Positions 1 to 7,900 of a stretch of 8,520 bases of DNA are shown here, one piece after another. Both the position numbers and the translations under genes were made by a program. The notes under the pieces are model-generated. The model was not told the origin of the DNA. It did not search any database and saw nothing but the letters and a program-made list of their open reading frames with translations. This stretch comes from Flavobacteriaceae bacterium UBA5079 (GTDB lineage: Bacteria; Bacteroidota; Bacteroidia; Flavobacteriales; Flavobacteriaceae), in the NCBI GenBank assembly GCA_002414705.1, contig DIAL01000101.1:29024-37543 (forward strand). The letters run 5' to 3'. Numbering within the stretch: position 1 is the stretch's first letter; every line of letters begins with the position of its first letter.

Positions 1-1
1 T

Positions 2-70
2 ATAGCTGGACTATGTAATCTACTCATAGTAAATAAAGATGCTATTTCATATCAAACAGAAACAGATTAA
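2..70 (+). CDS. 3' end of an upstream gene, probably a sugar (MFS-type) transporter
   Basis: An open frame enters from the left edge and stops at TAA 68-70, giving 22 residues that begin IAGLCNLLIV and end SYQTETD. The hydrophobic start followed by a short polar tail fits the end of a last transmembrane helix and its cytoplasmic C-terminus. No diagnostic motif is present. The transporter reading is inferred from context: in Flavobacteriia, an MFS maltose/sugar permease commonly sits just before beta-phosphoglucomutase and maltose phosphorylase, and the pathway needs an inner-membrane maltose importer that is otherwise absent here. The stop abuts the next ATG directly (TAAATG, 68-73), so the two genes are very probably co-transcribed and translationally coupled. 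It is partial, and another membrane protein cannot be excluded. Confidence 0.5.
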   Translation: MAGLCNLLIVNKDAISYQTETD

Positions 71-727
71 ATGATTAAAAAAGGATTCATATTCGATTTA
101 GATGGTGTTATTGTCGATACTGCTAAATACCATTATCTCGCTTGGAAAAAATTGGCTCAAAGCATAGATGTTCATTTCTCGGAAGCGGAAAACGAACAAC
201 TTAAAGGTGTGAGTCGCGTAAAATCTTTGGAAAAAATCCTGGAATGGGGAAATAAAACCATTGAAGAAGATACATTCATGGAACTTATGGCTTTAAAAAA
301 TAATGATTATCTAGGGTATATTAATACTATGGATGAATCTGAAATACTGCCAGATGTTCAAAAAGTATTACAATTTTTAATTGAAAAAGAACAAGGAATC
401 GCTTTGGGTTCTGCTAGTAAAAACGCACGAACTATATTAAAAAAAGTCGATTTATTTCAACATTTTGAAGTCATTGTAGATGGAAACGATGTGATTAAAG
501 GAAAGCCCAATCCAGAAGTATTCCTGTCCGCAGCAAAAGCTTTAAACATCCAGCCAGAACAATGTATTGTTTTTGAAGATTCCGTAGCCGGAATTCAAGC
601 AGCAAATACGGCAAACATGATAAGTGTTGGAATTGGAGAACCATCTGTTTTACACGAAGCAGATTATGTTTTTCCTGACTTCACTAAAATGGATTCCGAG
701 TTTTTAAACGAAATAATAAATAAATAG
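71..727 (+). CDS. pgmB: beta-phosphoglucomutase (HAD superfamily)
   Basis: A cytoplasmic enzyme that interconverts beta-D-glucose 1-phosphate and glucose 6-phosphate, feeding the maltose phosphorylase product into glycolysis. The 218 residues match the usual family length. The HAD motif I FDLDGVIVDT gives the nucleophile D9 and acid/base D11. H21 follows in the hinge, and the cap carries K45 and R49 in LKGVSR. Motif II is SASKN (S114, S116), motif III is K145 in GKPNP, and motif IV is the metal-binding pair E169-D170 in FEDSVAGIQAA. These positions match the well-studied Lactococcus lactis enzyme almost one for one, with a single-residue shift at the N-terminus (from memory). This separates it from generic phosphoglycolate phosphatases, as does the downstream GH65 gene. 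The ATG at 71 immediately follows the upstream stop and is the only sensible start, because motif I begins at residue 8. There is no signal peptide. The gene looks complete and intact. Confidence 0.95.
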   Translation: MIKKGFIFDLDGVIVDTAKYHYLAWKKLAQSIDVHFSEAENEQLKGVSRVKSLEKILEWGNKTIEEDTFMELMALKNNDYLGYINTMDESEILPDVQKVLQFLIEKEQGIALGSASKNARTILKKVDLFQHFEVIVDGNDVIKGKPNPEVFLSAAKALNIQPEQCIVFEDSVAGIQAANTANMISVGIGEPSVLHEADYVFPDFTKMDSEFLNEIINK

Positions 728-764
728 AAAACGATTGCAACAATCTAAAACCAAACCGTTGCAA
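726..764. promoter_or_regulatory. candidate operator: repeated TTGCAA element upstream of maltose phosphorylase
   Basis: The 60-base gap between the first two complete genes holds two similar 12-mers in direct orientation, AAACGATTGCAA (729-740) and AAACCGTTGCAA (753-764). They match at 10 of 12 positions and start exactly 24 bases apart. The first overlaps an inverted repeat, GATTG-CAA-CAATC (733-745), and a string at 726-739 that matches the LacI/CcpA-type consensus TGNAANCGNTNNCA at all but the first base. LacI-family regulators often control maltose operons, so a regulator site is plausible. The second copy fits that palindrome poorly. No Bacteroidota -7 box (TAnnTTTG) is visible in the gap, so this may be an operator, a mRNA element, or chance. 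It is the only non-coding stretch of any size in the window. Confidence 0.3.
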
Positions 765-787
765 ACCACATATTAAGTACAGCATTC

Positions 788-3094
788 ATGAATTTAAATT
801 ATATACAACCAAATAGTTGGTCCATTATTGAAGAAGGTTTTGATGCCAACCGTGTTAAAGCTTCCGAGAGTTTATTTAGCATTGGAAATGGCGCTATGGG
901 TCAGCGTGCTAATTTTGAAGAGCACTATTCGGGATCAACATTTCAAGGAAGTTATATTGCAGGTGTTTATTATCCTGATAAAACACGTGTTGGTTGGTGG
1001 AAAAATGGGTATCCAGAATATTTTGCAAAAGTCATAAATGCTCCAAGTTGGATAGGTATTAACGTCATAGTAAATGGTGTCGCTTTAGATTTATTTACGT
1101 GTAAAAAAGTATCTAATTTTAAGCGCGAATTAAATATGAAAGAAGGTTGGTTAAGCCGAACTTTTTCAGCCACTCTTCCAAATGATATTGAAATTAAAGT
1201 AGAAGCTAAACGTTTTTTAAGTCTAGATTTAGATGAAATAGGTGCTATTAATTATCAGGTAACTCCCATTAATTCATCAGCAGAAATTACTTTTCAACCC
1301 TATATTGATTCCAATATAAAAAATGAAGATACGAATTGGGAAGATAAATTCTGGAATACAACTAAAGTAAGTCACGAAAATAACCAAGCGTTTATTGAAG
1401 CTGAAACCATGAAGACAGCATTCCATACCTGTACGTTTATGGAATCGGAACTGTTTATTAATAATGAAAAAATTAAAAATAACCCTGAAGTTGAAACGAA
1501 TGAACAACAGGTGCTCTTTAGCTATACAAATCATGTAAAAGCAAATGAAACGTATAGTATTCATAAATATGGAGGTTATACGGCTGATAGAAATCACAAC
1601 AAAAATGAATTAGTTGCTGCAGCTAAAACAGCTTTAAAAAAGGCGACAAATTTAGGTTTTGATGGGTTACTTAAAACACAAATAGCACATTGGGCAAATA
1701 TTTGGAATCTTGCCGATATTACTATTGAAGGCGATGTAAAAGCACAACAAGGTATTCGTTTTAATATCTTTCATTTAAATCAGACGTATTTAGGTACAGA
1801 CTCCCAATTAAATATTGGACCAAAAGGTTTTACAGGCGAAAAATATGGTGGAAGCACTTACTGGGACACAGAAGCCTATTGCATTCCTTTTTATATGGCA
1901 ACTAAAGACCAAAAAGTTGCTAGGAATCTATTAGAATACCGTTACAATCATTTAGATAAAGCCATAGAAAATGCTGAAAAATTAGGATTTTCAAATGGCG
2001 CAGCTCTTTACCCAATGGTAACTATGAATGGTGAAGAATGCCATAACGAATGGGAAATTACCTTCGAGGAAATTCACAGAAATGGCGCTATTGCATTTGC
2101 TATTTTTAATTACTATCGCTTTACTAACGATTTTTCATACATTCCTGAAAAAGGGTTAGAAGTATTAATTGGAATTGCCAGATTTTGGCAACAACGAGCT
2201 ACCTTTTCTGCAGACAAAAATCAATATGTCATTTTAGGAGTTACGGGTCCAAATGAATATGAAAATAACATTAACAATAACTGGTATACAAACTATATTG
2301 CTAAATGGTGTATTAATTATGCTCTTGAAAATTTAGAAAAAGTTTCAAAAGAATTTGCATCAGATTTTAAGCGTATTTGGGATAAAACACAATTAACAGA
2401 TTCCGAGTTAACCACATGGAAAGCAGTTGCAGATAACATGTATTTCCCGTTTTCTGAAACTGAAGGTGTTTTTCTTCAACAAGATGGCTTTCTAGATAAA
2501 GAACTCATTACGGTTAAAGATTTGGATGCCTCGCAACGACCTATTAATCAAAAATGGTCATGGGACCGTATTTTGCGTTCACCCTATATTAAGCAGGCAG
2601 ACGTTTTACAAGGTTTTTACTTTTTCGAATCGGATTTTAGTACGGCAGAATTAGAAAAGCATTTCGATTTTTACGAACCATTTACCGTTCATGAAAGTTC
2701 GCTATCTCCTTGTGTTCATAGTATTCAAGCTGCCAAACTAGGCAGAATGGAACAAGCATATCAATTCTATTTGCGAACCTCACGTTTAGATTTAGACGAC
2801 TATAATCATGAGGTTGAAGAAGGGTTACACATCACGTCCATGGCTGGAACTTGGATGAGTATTGTAGAAGGTTTTGGCGGTATGCGTGTTGTAAATAACA
2901 CCTTATCTTTCGAGCCTAAAATTCCAAATCAATGGCAATCGTATTCTTTTAAAGTGAACTTTAGAAATCAAATTTTAAAAGTTTACGTAAATCAAGAAGG
3001 TAATCATTTTGAGTTAGAAGGTTCCCAAGAATTAGAAATTGTAGTTAATGGCGAATCTCTAAAAATTAAACCAGATAATCTTATTGAAGCATAA
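788..3094 (+). CDS. maltose phosphorylase (GH65)
   Basis: A cytoplasmic inverting phosphorylase: maltose + phosphate gives glucose + beta-D-glucose 1-phosphate. The 768 residues are the full family length. In order come an N-terminal beta-sandwich (about 1-270), a linker, the (alpha/alpha)6 barrel (about 320-700) and a small C-terminal beta domain (about 705-768). The catalytic acid is E490 in GPNEYEN. The substrate motif YWDTEAY is at 358-364, KQAD at 602-605, and HESSLSP at 635-641 is the conserved segment near the phosphate site. The specificity loop ECHNEWEITFEEIHRN (417-432) is the maltose phosphorylase form as I recall it; trehalose and kojibiose phosphorylases differ here. The neighbouring pgmB consumes its product, and an exported maltogenic GH13 follows directly. 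There is no signal peptide. The ATG at 788 places the typical N-terminal PNSWSIIEEGF near residue 8. Maltose is the strongest substrate call; other alpha-glucobioses are not excluded. Confidence 0.93.
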   Translation: MNLNYIQPNSWSIIEEGFDANRVKASESLFSIGNGAMGQRANFEEHYSGSTFQGSYIAGVYYPDKTRVGWWKNGYPEYFAKVINAPSWIGINVIVNGVALDLFTCKKVSNFKRELNMKEGWLSRTFSATLPNDIEIKVEAKRFLSLDLDEIGAINYQVTPINSSAEITFQPYIDSNIKNEDTNWEDKFWNTTKVSHENNQAFIEAETMKTAFHTCTFMESELFINNEKIKNNPEVETNEQQVLFSYTNHVKANETYSIHKYGGYTADRNHNKNELVAAAKTALKKATNLGFDGLLKTQIAHWANIWNLADITIEGDVKAQQGIRFNIFHLNQTYLGTDSQLNIGPKGFTGEKYGGSTYWDTEAYCIPFYMATKDQKVARNLLEYRYNHLDKAIENAEKLGFSNGAALYPMVTMNGEECHNEWEITFEEIHRNGAIAFAIFNYYRFTNDFSYIPEKGLEVLIGIARFWQQRATFSADKNQYVILGVTGPNEYENNINNNWYTNYIAKWCINYALENLEKVSKEFASDFKRIWDKTQLTDSELTTWKAVADNMYFPFSETEGVFLQQDGFLDKELITVKDLDASQRPINQKWSWDRILRSPYIKQADVLQGFYFFESDFSTAELEKHFDFYEPFTVHESSLSPCVHSIQAAKLGRMEQAYQFYLRTSRLDLDDYNHEVEEGLHITSMAGTWMSIVEGFGGMRVVNNTLSFEPKIPNQWQSYSFKVNFRNQILKVYVNQEGNHFELEGSQELEIVVNGESLKIKPDNLIEA

Positions 3095-4960
3095 ATGTTG
3101 AAACGTATTATTTATTTATTATTACTGTTAATACCAATTTTTAGCTTTGCACAATTGGAGCGTGTAGAGCCACCAAATTGGTGGGTTGGAATGGAAAATA
3201 ATATGCTTCAGCTTCTTGTTAAAAACCCAAAAATACATCAGACTACACCAAGTATAAATTATAAAGGTGTCCGGATTTCAGAGGTTCATGAAGCAACAAG
3301 TGAAAATTATCTGTTTATAGATTTAGAGATTTCTAAAGACGCCAAACCAGGGATATTCGAAATTGTTTTTAAGTCTAAAAATGGTAATCATTTAACGCAT
3401 TCGTATCAGCTTTTAGATCGCGAAATATTGCCAGAGGACTATGTTGGTTTTAACAGTCAGGATGCTATTTATTTGATAACGCCAGATCGTTTTGCAAACG
3501 GCGATTATTCCAACGATATAGATAAAACACTTGAAGAAAGCACGATAAACAGAGCAGATGATTATGGTCGTCATGGAGGCGATATTAAAGGTATAACCAA
3601 ACATCTAGATTATATTTCAGATTTAGGTTTTACGGCTGTTTGGCCTTCACCTTTATTAATAAACAATATGCCATCTGCTTCGTATCATGGTTATGCTATA
3701 ACGGATTTATATCAAGTAGATCCTCGTTTTGGAACACTACAAGAATATAAAGAGTTAGCAACCACTTTGCGCAAAAAGGATATGAAATTAATTATGGATA
3801 TGGTGGCAAATCACTGTGGAAGTAATCATTGGTGGATGCAAGATTTTCCATTTAACGATTGGGTAAATCAACAAAGTAAGTTTGAAAATAAAGAGCCCAT
3901 AAATAATTCCAATCATAGGCGAACCACCCATCAGGATCCATATGCTTCCAAACGCGATCAAGCGGAATTACAAGAGGGCTGGTTTGTAGAGGCTATGCCA
4001 GATCTTAACCAGCGCAATCCATTTATGGCAACCTATATTATCCAGAACAATATATGGTGGATAGAAACCTTACAATTAGGCGGTATTCGTCAAGACACCT
4101 ATCCGTATTCTGATAAAAATTTTATGGCAAATTGGGCAAAAGCTATTATGACAGAATACCCTAATTTTAGTATTGTTGGCGAGGAGTGGAGTTTAAATCC
4201 ATTACTTATTGCGTATTGGCAAACAGGCAATAAAAACGCAGATGGTTACGAGTCTAATTTAAAATCGACTATGGATTTTGCCATGCAAAAAAATAGTGTA
4301 GATGCAATAAATGAACCCGAAAAATGGGATCAAGGATTGGTTAAAATTTATGAAGGTTTGGCTAACGATTTTAGCTACAAAGCTCCAAAAGATATCATGG
4401 CTTTTATGGATAATCATGATATGAGTCGCGTTTTTACACAGTTAAATCAGGATCTTATAAAAACACAAATGGCTCTAGGCTACCTGTTAACACTTCCTAG
4501 AATTCCTCAAATTTATTACGGAACCGAAATTTTAATGAGCGATCATGAAAAACCAGGCGATCATGGTTTAATTAGAACGGATTTTCCTGGAGGGTGGAAA
4601 ACGGATACCATAAATGCATTTTCGGGCGAAGGACTTTCTGCTGATCAAAAGGAAATGCAAAATTTTCTAAAAGTAGTATTGAATTACAGAAAGTCTAGTT
4701 CTGCAATTACCAGAGGGGAAACCATACATTTTTCACCGTTTATGGGTACTTATTTCATGTTTAGAATATTTGAAGCGGAGACGGTTGTGGTTATTTTAAA
4801 TAAAAACGATCATCCTATAACTATTGATTTAAAGCGTTATTCAGAAATGGGTTTAGATGGTGATAAATTAACCAATATTGTTACCGGAAATCAGGTAGAA
4901 TGGTCTGAAGTGATCACGTTAAATACTCGCGGAATAACCATACTTTCAACAAAAAAATAG
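3095..4960 (+). CDS. exported SusA-like neopullulanase/cyclomaltodextrinase (GH13)
   Basis: A retaining alpha-glucan hydrolase expected to cut maltodextrins, cyclodextrins or pullulan in the periplasm, releasing maltose, panose or short oligosaccharides. Residues 1-19 form a type I signal peptide (MLKR, a leucine/isoleucine core, then SFA before Q20). Residues about 20-110 form a cyclomaltodextrinase-type N-terminal beta domain starting VEPPNWWVGM. The GH13 barrel spans about 120-510, and a C-terminal beta domain covers about 540-621. All four GH13 regions are present: DMVANH (235-240), GIRQD with nucleophile D334, VGEEW with acid/base E363, and FMDNHD with stabiliser D442. It carries no lipobox, so it is soluble rather than surface-anchored, unlike SusG. 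The ATG directly follows the stop of the phosphorylase gene (TAAATG at 3092-3097), implying coupled translation of a cytoplasmic and an exported enzyme. Exact specificity (neopullulanase, cyclomaltodextrinase or maltogenic amylase) cannot be settled by reading. Confidence 0.92.
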   Translation: MLKRIIYLLLLLIPIFSFAQLERVEPPNWWVGMENNMLQLLVKNPKIHQTTPSINYKGVRISEVHEATSENYLFIDLEISKDAKPGIFEIVFKSKNGNHLTHSYQLLDREILPEDYVGFNSQDAIYLITPDRFANGDYSNDIDKTLEESTINRADDYGRHGGDIKGITKHLDYISDLGFTAVWPSPLLINNMPSASYHGYAITDLYQVDPRFGTLQEYKELATTLRKKDMKLIMDMVANHCGSNHWWMQDFPFNDWVNQQSKFENKEPINNSNHRRTTHQDPYASKRDQAELQEGWFVEAMPDLNQRNPFMATYIIQNNIWWIETLQLGGIRQDTYPYSDKNFMANWAKAIMTEYPNFSIVGEEWSLNPLLIAYWQTGNKNADGYESNLKSTMDFAMQKNSVDAINEPEKWDQGLVKIYEGLANDFSYKAPKDIMAFMDNHDMSRVFTQLNQDLIKTQMALGYLLTLPRIPQIYYGTEILMSDHEKPGDHGLIRTDFPGGWKTDTINAFSGEGLSADQKEMQNFLKVVLNYRKSSSAITRGETIHFSPFMGTYFMFRIFEAETVVVILNKNDHPITIDLKRYSEMGLDGDKLTNIVTGNQVEWSEVITLNTRGITILSTKK

Positions 4961-4967
4961 TTTTAAA

Positions 4968-7900
4968 ATGATACAGAAAATAGGTGCTTTTTTAGCGTTT
5001 TTTATTGGATTTAACACTTTTGCACAAGTCACTATTTTAGTTGAAGAGCTTCCAAAAGAAACTCCTGAAAACACCTCAATTTATATTTCTGGGAGCTTTG
5101 AAGGTTGGACAGGTGGTGGTAAAGCATATCAGCTAAAAAAAATAAACGACACATACCGTATTACATTACCAAAACAATCTGAATCCATACTTTTTAAATT
5201 TACACAAGGTTCTTGGGAATCTGTAGAATGTGATAAAAACGGATTAGCAGTAGATAACAGAATCTATAATTTTTCTGATAAAGCGGATACGTTACGTGTA
5301 AAAATTGCTGGTTGGGATAATTTATTTGATGTGGAAAATCAATCATCAGCAGCTATAAATGTATCTATTTTAGCCGACGATTTTAATATACCACAACTCA
5401 ATAGAAATAGACGTATTTGGCTTTATTTACCACCAAACTATAACACGTCCAATAAATCGTATCCAGTCGTTTACATGCATGATGGGCAAAATTTATTTGA
5501 CAAAAGCACATCAGGTTTTGGTGAGTGGGAAGTGGACGAAACCTTAAACAGGCTAGCAGAAACAAAAAAATTAGAGTTTATAGTTGTTGGTGTAGATCAT
5601 GGAGGCGATAAACGTTTGGACGAATATTCCCCATGGAAAAACGATGCCTATGGTGGAGGTGAAGGCGATACGTATTTAGAGTTTTTAGTTAAAACCTTGA
5701 AACCTTATATTGATACGAATTATAAAACGCTTACAGATAAAAATAACACAGCTATTTTTGGCAGTTCTATGGGAGGATTAATATCCCACTATGCAGCATT
5801 AAAGTATCCCGAAATTTTTGGTAAAATTGGTGTGTATTCGCCTGCATTTTGGTTTGCTCCAGAAGTTGAAACATTTTCAAAAACAAACGGCAATCTAAAA
5901 GACACAAAAATGTATTTTTTAGCGGGTGGAAAAGAAGGCCAAAATACATCGCGAGCAGAAATAAGCCAGACTGTAAAAGGTATGAATAGTATGGTGACAC
6001 TTCTAGAAAAAACCGGATTTACACCCAAAAACATTCAAGCTAAAGTCGTTCCAGAAGGGAAACATAATGAAAAATTATGGCGTACTAACTTTGAAGAAAC
6101 CATGCTTTGGCTTTTTAAAGATCGGGTTCAAAAACGCGAATTTATAAGTGCCAAAACAAATAACAACACATTATCGGTTTCTGTTTCAGATGGTAATTAT
6201 GCTATCAAGTTCTATACGCCACAGATTGCAGAAACAACTTTTATCCCTTTGGGTGAAACGCAAAATGAAAAATCGCATGCCGTTATTTTATCGGATACCT
6301 ATTCGGCAACCCAATACCTAGAAACGGATAAAAAAATTACATTTAAAACAACGGATTTATCAATAGAAATAACAAAAAAACCATTTCATATTTCTTATTG
6401 GTATAACGGAAAAGAAGTCACTTCAGAAAAAAATGGCTATCAAAAAACGAATGATTTTGAAACCATTCAATTTAATTTAAACGACACCGAGGTTTTATAT
6501 GGAGCTGGAGCCAGAGCCTTGGGCATGAATCGTCGTGGAAACAGATTGCAACTATACAATAAAGCTCACTATGGTTATGAAACCCGCAGTGAATTGATGA
6601 ATTATACATTACCCATAGTTATATCTTCAGAGGCCTATTTATTGCATTTTGATAATGCACCAATTGGGTATTTGGATTTAGATAGTCGTGAAGATAATAC
6701 ACTAACTTACGAAACTATTTCAGGTCGTAAAACATACCAAGTTGTAGTTGGTAATTCTTGGTTAAACCTAATGGACAATTATACAAATCTAACAGGAAAA
6801 CAGCCCATGCTACCAAGTTGGGCTTTAGGTAATTTTTCTAGCCGTTTTGGTTATCATTCACAACAAGAAGTTACTCAAACTATTGATAAATTTATAGATC
6901 AAGATATTCCGGTAGATGCCGTTATTCTTGATTTATATTGGTTTGGAAAAGACATTCAGGGCACTATGGGGAATTTGGAATGGCATAAAGACTCTTTTCC
7001 AAACCCAAAGCAAATGATAAAGACCTTACGTGATAAAAATGTTGAAACCATTTTGGTTACAGAACCTTTTATTTTAACCACATCTAATCGCTGGCAAGAA
7101 GCTTTAGATACTAATATTTTAGCTAAAGATTCCATTGGAAACCCTTATACTTACAATTTTTATTTTGGAAACACCGGTTTAATAGATATCTATAGTGATC
7201 AAGGAAATACCTGGTTTAAAAATATTTACAAAGGATTGGCAGCACAGGGTATTACTGGTTTTTGGGGCGATTTAGGAGAGCCTGAAGTTCACCCAACTAA
7301 ATTATTACATGCAGTAGGAACTGCTGACGAGGTTCATAATATTTATGGACATGATTGGGCGAAATTGGTTTATGAAGCTCATCAAGAAGTAAATCCAAAT
7401 TCACGTCCATTTACACTCATGCGTGCTGGATATTCTGGATCGCAACGTTATGGTTTGGTACCTTGGTCTGGCGATGTTAACCGAACTTGGGGAGGCTTAC
7501 AAAGTCAGCCAGAAATTGCACTCCAAATGGGTATGCAAGGTTTGGCATATATGCATAGTGATTTAGGTGGTTTTGCAGGTGCCAATTTAGATGATGAATT
7601 GTATGTGCGTTGGTTGCAATATGGCGTTTTTCAACCTATTTACAGACCTCACGCTCAAGAAGAAGTGCCAAGTGAACCTGTTTTTAGAAGCGATAAAGCG
7701 AAAAATTTAGCCAGACAAGCCATTAAGTTGCGCTATGCCTTTTTGCCTTACAACTATAATTTAATGTTTGAAAACAATCAAACAGGTGCACCACTTATGC
7801 GACCATTATTTTTTGAAGAACCTAATAACCCAGATTTGTTTGGTTATTCTGAAGCTTACCTTTGGGGACATGACATTTTAGTAGCACCTATCTTAAAACC

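Noticed and set aside
733..745. Intrinsic terminator after pgmB
   Set aside because: The inverted repeat has only a 5-base stem with a 3-base loop and no T-run after it, too weak for a terminator.
728..787. Promoter for maltose phosphorylase in the intergenic gap
   Set aside because: No match to the Bacteroidota -7 box TAnnTTTG is visible in the gap, so only a possible operator is reported, not a promoter.
828..1037. Short + strand open frame overlapping the start of maltose phosphorylase in another frame
   Set aside because: The GH65 N-terminal sequence is conserved in the main frame here; the alternative frame has no recognisable features.
1277..1597. Antisense open frame of 106 codons within the maltose phosphorylase gene
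   Set aside because: It lies wholly inside a clear GH65 coding region, has a low-complexity Phe/Ile-rich translation typical of AT-rich antisense, and matches no recognisable family.
5767..6034. Two overlapping antisense open frames opposite the esterase region
   Set aside because: They overlap each other in different frames and sit opposite the conserved serine elbow of the esterase; no start context or domain supports them.
6105..6530. Possibility that the esterase-GH31 joining is a sequencing error merging two genes
   Set aside because: The frame is continuous with no frameshift signature, there is no in-frame Met between residues 379 and 520, and no second signal peptide is encoded before the GH31 part. 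A true fusion is the simplest reading.
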